From: Nocardioides rubriscoriae
GTDB lineage: Bacteria; Actinomycetota; Actinomycetes; Propionibacteriales; Nocardioidaceae
NCBI RefSeq assembly: GCF_008087085.1
Contig: NZ_VIYJ01000008.1
Coordinates: forward strand, 248,001-312,000
Reading direction: 5' to 3'
DNA: 64,000 nt
In this document: piece by piece, positions 10,304 through 17,631 of the stretch
How positions within the stretch are numbered: the first letter of the stretch is position 1
Layout: each line of letters opens with the position of its first letter
The notes under the pieces: model-generated
Databases searched by the model: none
The model's input: only the letters and a program-made list of their open reading frames with translations
Told to the model about the DNA's origin: nothing
Translations under genes and position numbers: made by a program

Positions 10304-10911
10304 CAGGCCGCGCTCCGGGTGGGGAAGAAACGGATGTCGCTCGGCGTGCGGAGACTCAGGAGACCGAGGAGTCGCTCGGACAACACGGCGGGCACGATGT
10401 GCCCGGACTCCGAGAGCAGCTCGGCCTCCACGAGCATCTTGAACACCGTGGATCGCAGCTTCTGCATGGTTGAGTCCTTGATCGTTGCGAGCTCGTCGTG
10501 CCACAGGGCCTTGCTCCGGATAAAGCCGTCGAAGTCCTCATAGGCGAGCGTCGGCGCCAGCAGCAGGAATCGCTCGCGCAGCACCTCCTCTGCGAACTCC
10601 GCGATGAGGCTGTAGCGGCGGCAGGCCGCCACCCACATCAGGTGGCCGCGTTCGGTGGCCGTCAGGTCGCCGAGGAGCTCGAGCTCTGGCTCGGTCAGCG
10701 CCGAGAGGCGCTTCACCGTCTCGCGGACGAGGCGGACCCCGGTGCGATGCGTGCGCGCCTGGAGAAGGTTATCGGCCACGGCTCGGTCACGGGCCTTCTC
10801 CCAGTCCCGTTCCTCGAGGTAGGCGGGCGCCAGGAGGGCGGCCTCACGGGTCAGGAGCGTGCCGGTGGTGAACGACAACGCATAGCGATCGCTGGTCTCG
10901 GCGTCGGTCAC
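10303..10911 (-). CDS. brxA: BrxA, DUF1819 BREX protein
   Basis: This is the first gene of the BREX operon, a DUF1819 protein (202 aa, mostly helical). The family is a small DNA-binding component of type 1 BREX. Recognisable parts are the N-terminal Y.LSFTTG.L...EA block and the FFP.R C terminus. A GTG at 10920 is possible, but it sits directly on the AAGGAG ribosome site; the GTG at 10911 has AAGGAGGT with 7-bp spacing and is preferred. It overlaps brxB at the TGATG. A palindrome at 10970-10981 lies in the short leader. Confidence 0.9.
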   Translation of the reverse strand: MTDAETSDRYALSFTTGTLLTREAALLAPAYLEERDWEKARDRAVADNLLQARTHRTGVRLVRETVKRLSALTEPELELLGDLTATERGHLMWVAACRRYSLIAEFAEEVLRERFLLLAPTLAYEDFDGFIRSKALWHDELATIKDSTMQKLRSTVFKMLVEAELLSESGHIVPAVLSERLLGLLSLRTPSDIRFFPTRSAA

Positions 10912-10969
10912 GGCTGGCACCTCCTTACTGGTGGCTCGGGCAAAGTCGTTCAGGCTATCGGGGACCGGC

Positions 10970-10981
10970 GACAGTTCTGTC
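10970..10981. promoter_or_regulatory. Perfect palindrome before brxA (candidate operator)
   Basis: GACAGTTCTGTC is a perfect inverted repeat centred about 65 bp upstream of the brxA start. It lies in the 86-bp gap between the HTH gene and the BREX operon. Its position suits a repressor site for BREX, for example bound by the adjacent HTH protein. That is inference only; no matching second copy was found. Confidence 0.35.
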
Positions 10982-10997
10982 CGGTCGGGCCGACGGA

Positions 10998-11198
10998 TCA
11001 GCCGGTGTTGCTCGGTTCATCCGAGGTAGCGGCACCGCCGCGGCGCACCCATTCGTCGACCTCGCTGGTCTGGAACTTCCAGAGCCGGCCGACCTTGTGG
11101 GCTGGCATGGCCTTGTCGGCGATCCAGGCGTAGACCGTGTCCTTCGTGACGCCGAGATGGGCGGCGATGTCCTCTGCGGACAACCACGGTTCGGACAC
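10998..11198 (-). CDS. Excisionase/MerR-type HTH DNA-binding protein next to BREX
   Basis: This is a 66-residue protein that is almost entirely one winged helix-turn-helix of the excisionase (HTH_17) type: LSAEDIAAHLGVTKDTVYAWI followed by the wing KVGRLWKFQTSEVDEWVRR. The open frame continues further upstream, but the GTG at 11198 follows AGGGAAGG and removes an unnatural leader. It is co-oriented with BREX and ends 87 bp before brxA, so it is a plausible local regulator. Such small HTH proteins also serve as excisionases; no integrase is nearby. BREX operons are often controlled by a larger WYL-type BrxR, and none is seen here. Confidence 0.8.
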   Translation of the reverse strand: MSEPWLSAEDIAAHLGVTKDTVYAWIADKAMPAHKVGRLWKFQTSEVDEWVRRGGAATSDEPSNTG

Positions 11199-11224
11199 GA
11201 CGCGTCGACCCTTCCCTCGGCGAA

Positions 11225-11238
11225 CCGGCTTTAGCCGG
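11225..11238. promoter_or_regulatory. Palindrome upstream of the HTH gene
   Basis: CCGGCTTTAGCCGG is an inverted repeat with 6-bp arms and a 2-bp centre, located 27 bp upstream of the HTH start codon. It could be an autoregulatory operator. The rest of the 269-bp gap between 11199 and 11467 holds no convincing gene. Confidence 0.3.
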
Positions 11239-11415
11239 GTGTGTCCGAGCGTAGTCGAGGATGAGCCTGGTTTCGGCCGGTTCAGCAGAACCAACGGCGT
11301 GTCTTGCGGCCGCCGGCCCGCTGTCCGTCACCGGCGCTCCGGCCCGGCAACCTGACCAGCTCCCACGACACCCGGGGCGCCCGCTGCCGAGCTGGCGAAA
11401 TGCTCTCGCCCATCT

Positions 11416-11449
11416 GATCGCTCCCAAGGTCCGGGATCACCTAGGTGAC
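11416..11449 (+). promoter_or_regulatory. 34-bp two-box element, copy 1
   Basis: GATCGCTCCC is followed by CCTAGGTGAC, with the two boxes in the fixed spacing shared by ten copies in the window (GATCGC, 20 bp, TAGGTGAC). It ends 18 bp before the ATG of the small gene at 11468 and just before its GAGGAGGA ribosome site. Candidate promoter or activator site. Confidence 0.7.
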
Positions 11450-11467
11450 CAAGCAGAGGAGGACCCA

Positions 11468-11782
11468 ATGAGCACTTCACCCGCGGAGCAGCCGGGCTCG
11501 GGCATCGTCACCTTCACCCAGCAGGGCGACCGCGCCCTCGATCGCCTCGCCGCCGACCTTGTCGACCACTGCGACGGCTCCATCGCCAGCATCGCGGACG
11601 TCCTCGAGCAGGTGCTGTCGGCCGACATCGCCGAGCTTGCCGACAAGCTCGGTGAATCCCTAGTCGCCGACGAGGCCGGCCTAGCCCCCGAGAGTCCCGA
11701 CCATGCAGCCCGTCGACGCCTCGGCGCCGACCGGTCCATTGCCGGCGGCGCACCTCCCCCGCCACCCCGGATCGGCCGTTGA
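11468..11782 (+). CDS. Hypothetical protein, 104 aa
   Basis: I do not recognise this protein. It is acidic and helical over residues 15-80, with alternating Leu/Ala/Asp, and ends in a basic, proline-rich tail. The ATG at 11468 has a strong GAGGAGGA site, and a copy of the shared 34-bp element lies just upstream, so the gene belongs to the proposed transfer regulon. The open frame reaches further upstream, but that part precedes the element and has no ribosome site. Confidence 0.65.
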   Translation: MSTSPAEQPGSGIVTFTQQGDRALDRLAADLVDHCDGSIASIADVLEQVLSADIAELADKLGESLVADEAGLAPESPDHAARRRLGADRSIAGGAPPPPPRIGR

Positions 11783-11833
11783 CGCGCCGGTCACACGCGC
11801 GAGAGCTCCTCCGGCCGAGTGAGCTGACTGCCA

Positions 11834-11877
11834 CCTAGACTGACCTAGAAAACCCTCTAAATCTAGGTGAGTCTAGG
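11834..11877. promoter_or_regulatory. Large inverted repeat with four CCTAGA half-sites before the ATPase gene
   Basis: Two 16-bp arms (11834-11849 and 11862-11877) match as an inverted repeat at 15 of 16 positions around a 12-bp A/C/T-rich centre. Each arm itself holds two CCTAGA half-sites in direct repeat, so four half-sites face inward in two pairs. It ends a few bases before the start of the ATPase gene. The layout is typical of a cooperative repressor operator overlapping a promoter. Confidence 0.7.
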
Positions 11878-11889
11878 AAGGTGGCGCTG

Positions 11890-13230
11890 GTGGATCAGAG
11901 CCCATACACGCCCGGTGCCGGCCACAACCCGCCCGTCCTGGCAGGACGAGACGGCCTTCTCCGTGACTGGCATTTGGTGCTCAACGACATTGTCTCTAGC
12001 GGCCGCGTCCGCGCACAGGACATGATTCTTGCCGGCCCGCGCGGCGTGGGGAAGACCGTCACGGTGAGCGCGTTCGCGGACCTGGCCAAGGAGCAAGGTT
12101 TCGAGGTGGTCAACCTCCAGGCTGTCTCGGGCCACGCTGGTCTGGTAGAGGCGCTGCTCCAACGCGCTCGCACCCGTATGGCCGAGGAGGCCGGCCCGTG
12201 GCAGCGCGCCCGCAAGGCCTTCGAGCGGGTCGGTGGGGTCAACCTGAGCATCGCGGGTATCGGTGCCGGTATCTCCACTCGCCCATCAGACGCTCCCGCA
12301 GCAGGCTTGGACGCGGGAACGCTCGCTGACGCCCTGGCCACGCTGGCGGCTGAGGTCCGCAAGGACGCCCACAGCGGGGGCCTGCTGATCACCGTCGATG
12401 AGCTCCAGGTCGCCTCTGGCCCTGACCTCGCCCTGCTCGCGGCGACGCTGCACCGACTCAACGTCGACCACCCCTCCGCGCCGGTTCTCTTCGCCGGCAC
12501 CGGGCTGCCCTTCACTCCCGATGCGCTCCGCAAGGCTGGCGTGACCCACCCTGATCGCCTCTTCGTGCTGGAGCCCATCCCCCTCACTCTCCAACCCGAT
12601 GACGCCCGCTACGCCGTGGTGGAGCCAGCACGCCGGGTCGGTGTCGCGTGGACCCCCGAGGCGGCGGCAGTCGTGGTAGAGGCCAGCAACGGCTACCCGG
12701 CCCACCTGCAGCTGTTCGCCCACGCAATCTGGACATCCGCGCCCGGGCCCGACCAGATCACCCTCGGCGACGTCGAAGCCGCACTCCCCCGGGTTGCCGA
12801 CATGCTCGAGCGCCGCACCCTTGGCCCCCGCTGGGACCGAATCAGCGATCGACAGATGGAGTTCCTTGCCGCCCTCGCTCTGCACGGCGGGCGCGCCTCG
12901 ACAGCGGCGATCGCCAAGACTCTCGGTCGCTCCCAGCAAGAGCTGTCCTGGCTCCGTGAGGAGCTCATCGAGGAGGGCGACGTCTACGCACCCAAGCGAG
13001 GCCAGCTGGCGATGGCGGTCCCGCTCTTCAACCGCTTCGTTCTGAGCCACTACGAACGCACACGACCCGAGGCAGCGACCGAGCTGCTGAGCTTGCAGGA
13101 GATGATCGCGAACGCCGGGCTGGATCCCTCAGCAGCGCACGCGGGTGGGGACATGCTGCGCCTAAGCGAGCAGAACGAAACCCGCCAGTTGCCACCGCCC
13201 AGCGCCGGATCTGGGCGGCCGCGTTCCTGA
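11890..13230 (+). CDS. AAA+ family ATP-binding protein
   Basis: This is a P-loop ATPase of 446 aa. Walker A is GPRGVGKT at 49-56, Walker B is GLLITVDELQ about residue 160-170, and a sensor-like strand VLFAGTGLP follows. The C-terminal third holds a winged-helix-like segment (ALHGGRASTAAIAKTLGRS). The architecture resembles archaeal-type/Cdc6-like ATPases common on actinobacterial mobile elements, where the substrate is unknown. Two GTG starts are possible (11881, 11890); the second has AGGAAGG at normal spacing. The gene sits directly behind the four-half-site operator, which implies tight control. Confidence 0.75.
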   Translation: MDQSPYTPGAGHNPPVLAGRDGLLRDWHLVLNDIVSSGRVRAQDMILAGPRGVGKTVTVSAFADLAKEQGFEVVNLQAVSGHAGLVEALLQRARTRMAEEAGPWQRARKAFERVGGVNLSIAGIGAGISTRPSDAPAAGLDAGTLADALATLAAEVRKDAHSGGLLITVDELQVASGPDLALLAATLHRLNVDHPSAPVLFAGTGLPFTPDALRKAGVTHPDRLFVLEPIPLTLQPDDARYAVVEPARRVGVAWTPEAAAVVVEASNGYPAHLQLFAHAIWTSAPGPDQITLGDVEAALPRVADMLERRTLGPRWDRISDRQMEFLAALALHGGRASTAAIAKTLGRSQQELSWLREELIEEGDVYAPKRGQLAMAVPLFNRFVLSHYERTRPEAATELLSLQEMIANAGLDPSAAHAGGDMLRLSEQNETRQLPPPSAGSGRPRS

Positions 13231-13735
13231 GTGGCGGCGCACCTCTACCGAACGGCGTTGGCATACATTCAGTTACACAACGCAGCTGAGTAACGGGCTT
13301 GGAGCGGGCCGACACGGACCGCGATAGCGCTAGAGCTGGCGGCTGGCCCGTCGCAACATGGGCCCTGTCACGTCGGGCAGCAGCGCGGCAAGGGGATACG
13401 GCGGCGCGACATCGGCCAAGCTTGTCGAGCAACTCGGAGTCGTCTGACGTCAGTGTCTCCGTCGTCGGGGCGCAGTAGGCGTTCCACTCGCTGACCCCCA
13501 CGGCGAGCCGGCGATAGGCCTCGACATCCTGGGGGCGTTGAACCACGCAGGGCGGACATCGCGAACCCGCCGCGCGATCAGGGCCCCTTTGTCCTCGATG
13601 GCTGCTCAGTCTCCCGCCTCGCAGGAATGGAGGGGACCCTGCGGTTGTCCACAGCCGGCCGCCGGCGGCCACGCGTCCGCCGCGAGATCCGGGAGACTCG
13701 AGTCAGCGACACCTCTCGGCAGGAAGGACAACCCG
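13231..13735. other. Gap without an intact gene; possible decayed coding remnant
   Basis: No convincing complete gene is present. On the minus strand between about 13400 and 13630, two frames in succession look protein-like (one reads EDKGALIARRVRDVRP, the other DVEAYRRLAVGVSEWNAY). This could be a frame-broken remnant; support is weak. A DnaA-box-like TTGTCCACA lies at 13645-13653. Confidence 0.3.
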
Positions 13736-14143
13736 GTGGACGACAACGACCAGCTCGAAGCGGGCGGACACGCGGCGGCCGCCCGCGAGCACGTCTACGG
13801 CTTCAACCGCGCCACGATGTGGGAGCGCGACCAGATCCCGGCCGAGACCTCCGACCAGCTGGCGGAGTTCGCCGACCTCGCGGCCGCGCTCCCCCAGGCC
13901 TTCTCGCAGCTCTCCAGCAGGCTCGAGCAGGCCCTGACTCACCAGGTGCTCAGCATGGACTCGATGACCGACGAGTCCGACCCGGCCATGGCGATCGGCG
14001 TCGCCCGTCTCGTCCTGGAGGAGGCCCGCGGTCTCGCGGTCGACCTCCACAAGCACCTCAACGCCGCGCGGAACGCCACCGCGCACATCATCAGCCAGGG
14101 CGCCGACGACGGGCAGGAGTCGATGTCCTGGGACCAGCCCTGA
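13736..14143 (+). CDS. Hypothetical protein, 135 aa
   Basis: This is an unrecognised, acidic, helical protein with no membrane segment. The GTG at 13736 has an AGGAAGGA ribosome site at 7-bp spacing. The middle contains alternating Ala/Leu/Glu and a stretch rich in Met and Ser (LSMDSMTDESDPAMAIG). It resembles in composition the helical protein at 14416-15132 downstream, and the two may be distantly related, though I cannot show it. It lies before copy 2 of the 34-bp element. Confidence 0.6.
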   Translation: MDDNDQLEAGGHAAAAREHVYGFNRATMWERDQIPAETSDQLAEFADLAAALPQAFSQLSSRLEQALTHQVLSMDSMTDESDPAMAIGVARLVLEEARGLAVDLHKHLNAARNATAHIISQGADDGQESMSWDQP

Positions 14144-14186
14144 CCCGGCTCCACTTGAACATCGCGAGATTTTCTTCGCGTCGGGT

Positions 14187-14220
14187 GATCGCCCCGACGG
14201 GTCGACCTTCCTTTGGTGAC
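14187..14220 (+). promoter_or_regulatory. 34-bp two-box element, copy 2
   Basis: GATCGCCCCG and CTTTGGTGAC lie in the standard spacing, preceded by GT. This copy deviates in the second box (TTTGGTGAC instead of TAGGTGAC). It ends 34 bp before the GTG of the small gene at 14255. Confidence 0.6.
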
Positions 14221-14254
14221 TGAGAGATGACCCCGGTCCACCAAGGAGCTGCCC

Positions 14255-14419
14255 GTGAGCACGCCCACCGATTCCCCGTCCGTCACGGCCAACCGTGACC
14301 CGGTTCAGGAGGCCCGCGCCTACCTCGAGCTGGCCGAGGCTGCGCTCGATCGACTCCGCGAGGTACTGCCGCCTCCCACCGCTCCCCGGCCCGAAACCGG
14401 AGACGGTGAGTCGGCATGA
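14255..14419 (+). CDS. Small hypothetical protein, 54 aa
   Basis: This short gene starts at a GTG after AAGGAG (5-bp spacing) and ends in an ATGA overlap with the next gene, a strong sign of coupled translation. The protein is acidic with one helix (EARAYLELAEAALDRLREVL) and a proline-rich tail. The function is unknown. It lies downstream of element copy 2. Confidence 0.65.
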   Translation: MSTPTDSPSVTANRDPVQEARAYLELAEAALDRLREVLPPPTAPRPETGDGESA

Positions 14420-15132
14420 CCACCGACACCACGCTGAACGCCGCCGACGCTGTGTTCGAGGCCGAGCAGGCCGTGAGCAGAGCGTGCTGGGTCGTGGAGG
14501 AGCTCCAGGAGACGATCGCCTCCGCACTCCGCGTGCTCGACGACGCCGAGCTTGACTCGGCCAAGGCCAAGCTGTCCGAGCGCGGCTCGTTCTACCTCGA
14601 GGCCGCCGGCGAGCACCTGGGCCGGCTGCGCACGCGGTGCAACGACATGCCGAACCTCACCCACGACCTGTTCGCGCACCTCCACCGCGCATCGCAGTCG
14701 GTCACCGACGCCCGCACCCTCCTCGACCTGGCCGACACCTCCGATCCCGTCATCGCCAGCGAGATCGCGCAGCTCAAGCCGCGCATCGCGGTCGTCGGCG
14801 AGATGGTCGCTCTCGCAAAGCCGGTCGCCCAGCTGGCTGCCCAGCACGTCGAGACCGCGCACCAGGCCAGCCGGGACGTCACTGCCTTGGGCCTGCTGGA
14901 GCCGGTCAGCCTGGAGCGAAGCATCGCGACCGCCGGCAAGGAGCTCGGCCGCGCCGACGAGGACGTGCGCCTGCTCGGCAACATCGTCGACCACGCCGCG
15001 GCCAGCGCCCGTGAGTCGGCCGGGATCGCCAGCGAGATCACCGACAGCGCCCGCCGACGGATGTCCGAGCGGAGCCGGGACCCGATCCCGAGCGCATCGT
15101 CGCTCCCGACGCCCCGGTCCCCGAGTCGGTAG
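14416..15132 (+). CDS. Hypothetical helical protein, 238 aa
   Basis: This unrecognised protein is almost entirely helical with heptad-like Leu/Ala patterns, which suggests a coiled coil or helical bundle. It has no membrane segment or signal peptide and ends in a basic Ser/Pro-rich tail. The ATG overlaps the stop of the preceding small gene by four bases, so the two are made together. Its place in the element-controlled block suggests an accessory transfer or maintenance function, but nothing in the sequence shows which. Confidence 0.65.
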   Translation: MTTDTTLNAADAVFEAEQAVSRACWVVEELQETIASALRVLDDAELDSAKAKLSERGSFYLEAAGEHLGRLRTRCNDMPNLTHDLFAHLHRASQSVTDARTLLDLADTSDPVIASEIAQLKPRIAVVGEMVALAKPVAQLAAQHVETAHQASRDVTALGLLEPVSLERSIATAGKELGRADEDVRLLGNIVDHAAASARESAGIASEITDSARRRMSERSRDPIPSASSLPTPRSPSR

Positions 15133-15163
15133 AGGGAGCCATGGACCTCGACCAAGGCAGGTC

Positions 15164-15613
15164 ATGGACGGGCAGCTGACGATGGCCGCGAAGACGCTAG
15201 CCCGGTGGTGCTACGCCCGTGGCCTCGACGAACGACTCCTCGGCCGTGGTGAGCAGCTGCTCAAAGCGGTCGTCGACCAGGCGCTCGGTCAACCGGCGCC
15301 GGCGCACCTCGAGCGTTTGCTGTGGCGACAGACCGCCACGCTGCTACGTCAGCGACGCGACTGGGACCGTGACCACCAAGTGAGCCCACCGACGACCGCG
15401 GCGTGCCTGCCCTGCGTCGTGGCGGTCGACCAGTGCCCCACCCACGCCGGCCGGCGATGTCGTGCCTGCGGTGGCCAGCTGCACCGCGTCGTCGTCGACG
15501 AGGGCTTCGACACCCATCCGTGCTGCGACCGCCCCGGTGAGCATGTATCCCTGGCGGTCGTCGAGCACACCGCCCAGCTGCTGGGAGCCACGCTGCTGGC
15601 ACAGCCGACCTGA
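15164..15613 (+). CDS. Hypothetical Cys-rich (zinc-ribbon-like) protein, 149 aa
   Basis: The N-terminal half is helical and basic. The second half carries Cys pairs: CLPC at 81-84, C91, CRAC at 99-102 and CC at 120-121, with His residues between, consistent with one or two zinc-binding knuckles. The ATG at 15164 has only a weak site (AAGGCAGG). Function is unknown; a small nucleic-acid-binding protein is possible. Confidence 0.55.
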   Translation: MDGQLTMAAKTLARWCYARGLDERLLGRGEQLLKAVVDQALGQPAPAHLERLLWRQTATLLRQRRDWDRDHQVSPPTTAACLPCVVAVDQCPTHAGRRCRACGGQLHRVVVDEGFDTHPCCDRPGEHVSLAVVEHTAQLLGATLLAQPT

Positions 15614-15646
15614 CCTGCCCGGGGCGCCAACCGGATCAGCCGAAGT

Positions 15647-15680
15647 GATCGCTCCCACAGCTGGTCCGCACTTAGGAGAC
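15647..15680 (+). promoter_or_regulatory. 34-bp two-box element, copy 3
   Basis: GTGATCGCTCCC and CTTAGGAGAC occur in the standard spacing. The element ends 52 bp before the ATG of the gene at 15733. The second box reads TAGGAGAC. Confidence 0.65.
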
Positions 15681-15732
15681 CAAGGAGGACTGGCGCAGCC
15701 GGTGCCGGTCCACGGGATCCATGGGAGTTCAG

Positions 15733-15960
15733 ATGAGTGACGCCGCTCGCGAGGAAGCCGCGCTCGAGGAAGAGGCCCGTCAGCGCGCCGAGGAGATCAG
15801 GGCCACCGAGGAGGCCGCCCAGGCCGCGGCTGCCGACACCGGCCCCTCCCCCGACGCCGAGATCGCGCAGGTCCACCGATCCGGCCGCCCGCACGACCAC
15901 ACCGACACGGCCGCCTACCAGCGGCCCCAGCTCGGCCGCCGCCGCGGCCCGCGCCGCTAG
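15733..15960 (+). CDS. Small hypothetical protein, 75 aa
   Basis: This is a charged protein: an N-terminal Glu/Ala/Arg helix (AAREEAALEEEARQRAEEIRA) and a basic, disordered C terminus ending in RRRGPRR. The ATG at 15733 follows GGGAG; an ATG 12 bp upstream is less well placed. It lies 52 bp after element copy 3. The function is unknown. Confidence 0.55.
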   Translation: MSDAAREEAALEEEARQRAEEIRATEEAAQAAAADTGPSPDAEIAQVHRSGRPHDHTDTAAYQRPQLGRRRGPRR

Positions 15961-15969
15961 GGGGTCGCG

Positions 15970-16146
15970 ATGGCTACCGCACTCGCATCACTGGACGCCA
16001 GCCGCATCGTCGGCCGAACGACGGTCCGCTGGGTCGACTGCTCCCACAAGCTGGGGTCGCTGCCGTGCATGAACCACAAGCCGCACGAGGGCAACGGCCG
16101 CGGCTGCGTGCACCACTCAACGTCCGGCTTCCAGGACGACGAGTAG
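15970..16146 (+). CDS. Small Cys/His-rich hypothetical protein, 58 aa
   Basis: This short gene follows the previous stop by 9 bp with a TAGGGGG ribosome site. The protein has a cluster of Cys and His (VDCSHKLGSLPCMNHKPHEG, then CVHHS), consistent with a small zinc-binding fold. The function is unknown. It ends 32 bp before the convergent M48-like gene. Confidence 0.55.
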   Translation: MATALASLDASRIVGRTTVRWVDCSHKLGSLPCMNHKPHEGNGRGCVHHSTSGFQDDE

Positions 16147-16178
16147 CCCGCGGACCTGTAGCGCCCAAAGAGAGCTCC

Positions 16179-17048
16179 TCAGCCGTGCACCAGGTGCAGC
16201 CGCGGTCGCGGCTGCTGGTCGACGGCTGTCTCCAGGCGCTGCAGCCGCTCGAGCGTCATCGGATGCCTATGACGCCGGAGCAGACCAGCCAGCACGGAGC
16301 CCAGGCCGAGGGAGACCACCAGCTGGTCGGCCGCGGTCTCCGACCAGGCCTCGATCCGCCGGCTGGCCGCCGGCACCAGGTAGGTCAGGGCGATCACCGC
16401 GCCGCCCAGGATCCCCGGAGCGGCCCGGCCCTCAGCGACCGACTGCACGATGCAGATCCCCCCGACGACACCCCGCAGCGTCCACGCCAGCCGCATGAAC
16501 GGAAGCCAGGCGAAGGCTCGGCCCACGCCACGGAACGTCCCGACCACCAGCCGCCACGGCGTCGTCGCGGCGAGCACAGCGAGCTCCAGCCGTGGCCGGA
16601 TCGCTCGCTGACGGCCGACGGCATGAGCCATCGCGGCTGCCGCTTCCGCAGCGGTCACTCCCCCGCGGTATCTGGCGTCGACCAGTCCGGGGGTGACCAC
16701 GACGGCGCGATCCGCGATCGCCACAGCCACCGGGGTGCTCGGACCCTGGCGGCGGCGCACGAACAGGGCGTCGACGTCGACGCTGCGGCCACCCAGCTCG
16801 GCGAGCACGGGCGCCATCACCTGGAGCTCAGCTGCGGTCGCGGGACGCGACCGGGTCAGCGTCGCGATCGCCGGCACCTCCAACTGGCCGAGCGCCAGCG
16901 CAGCGAGCAGGCCGGCTGCAACCAGGAACGCCACCAGGCCAAGGGCCGGCGGGAGCAGGGCGCACACCACCACGGTGAGGACAAAGCTCACCAGCAGCGC
17001 CGGCGCCAGCGTCACCACCCTCAGCACGGTCATCGGGAACCTCATCAT
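16179..17048 (-). CDS. M48-like membrane protein with degenerate zinc motif
   Basis: This 289-residue membrane protein has two or three N-terminal hydrophobic segments (about 10-55) and further ones in the second half. The layout follows M48 peptidases: a catalytic helix, two membrane segments, then a helix with the third ligand region (EAWSETAADQ). The catalytic HExxH is replaced by HAVGR at 142-146, so Glu and the second His are missing and zinc peptidase activity is unlikely. The protein at 46388-47191 has the same layout with an intact HELGH. The start at 17048 follows GAGGAGG; the adjacent ATG at 17045 is equivalent. Confidence 0.6.
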   Translation of the reverse strand: MMRFPMTVLRVVTLAPALLVSFVLTVVVCALLPPALGLVAFLVAAGLLAALALGQLEVPAIATLTRSRPATAAELQVMAPVLAELGGRSVDVDALFVRRRQGPSTPVAVAIADRAVVVTPGLVDARYRGGVTAAEAAAAMAHAVGRQRAIRPRLELAVLAATTPWRLVVGTFRGVGRAFAWLPFMRLAWTLRGVVGGICIVQSVAEGRAAPGILGGAVIALTYLVPAASRRIEAWSETAADQLVVSLGLGSVLAGLLRRHRHPMTLERLQRLETAVDQQPRPRLHLVHG

Positions 17049-17104
17049 CACGACCCTCCTCCATCTGTCAGCACTAGTGCGAATCTCTTGACTTTGCTCG
17101 CGGT

Positions 17105-17138
17105 GATCGTCCGGCGACCGCCGTACGACATAGGCGAA
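17105..17138 (+). promoter_or_regulatory. 34-bp two-box element, copy 4
   Basis: GTGATCGTCC and ACATAGGCGA are placed exactly as in the other copies, and the second box closely matches that of the copy at 62123-62156. It lies between the divergent M48-like gene and the gene at 17266, about 127 bp before the latter's start. Confidence 0.55.
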
Positions 17139-17177
17139 CGAGACCAGTTTGTGCCCAGCCGCCGACACGACCCCGAG

Positions 17178-17186
17178 TTATCCACA
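17178..17186 (+). promoter_or_regulatory. DnaA-box-like TTATCCACA
   Basis: This is an exact match to the bacterial DnaA consensus in the leader of the gene at 17266. Single boxes in intergenic regions are not proof of an origin. Confidence 0.3.
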
Positions 17187-17265
17187 GCCCGCCGCTCAGC
17201 GGAGCGAGGACCGACCCGGACGTGGGTTCATGGGCCAGACCGACCTCCGACCGAAAGGAACACCC

Positions 17266-17631
17266 GTGGACACCCTCAACGCTGACGGCACTTGGGACCG
17301 CCTCGGCTCGATCGCCCTCCTGCTGCACCAGGCCGCCACCCAGGTGTGGAGCGACGCCGACCGGTCCGCCGCCGACTCGCCGCTGCACGCCCTCGGTCTC
17401 GGCGTCTATCTCGCGCACTCCCAGGCAAGCGCCCTGCTGCCCGATGACTACGAGCTGCCCGACGTCGACGAGGACGCGGAGCTCGAGGAGCGCACGCCGC
17501 TGCAGCTGCTCACCGAGGCCGAGGAGTTGACCCGTCCCCTGCCGCTGCACCGGCCCGACCTGGTGCACGGTTCCCAGCTGGTCGTCGACCTGTGCGACCT
17601 CATCCGGGAAGCCCGCGGCCTTGGCTACTGA
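17266..17631 (+). CDS. Hypothetical acidic protein, 121 aa
   Basis: This is an acidic protein (DDYELPDVDEDAELEE near the middle) with helical flanks and no membrane segment. The GTG at 17266 has a GAAAGGAA site; an in-frame ATG at 17230 is possible but less well supported. The end overlaps the next gene by 11 bp. It is downstream of element copy 4. The function is not recognised. Confidence 0.6.
   Translation: MDTLNADGTWDRLGSIALLLHQAATQVWSDADRSAADSPLHALGLGVYLAHSQASALLPDDYELPDVDEDAELEERTPLQLLTEAEELTRPLPLHRPDLVHGSQLVVDLCDLIREARGLGY

Noticed and set aside
1..10911. Pgl or type 2 BREX assignment
   Set aside because: pglW and pglY-type genes are not seen, while brxA, brxB, brxC and brxL in the type 1 order are.
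13028..13672. 214-aa minus-strand frame overlapping the ATPase gene end
   Set aside because: Most of it is shadow sequence. Only the middle looks protein-like, so it is described as a possible decayed remnant.
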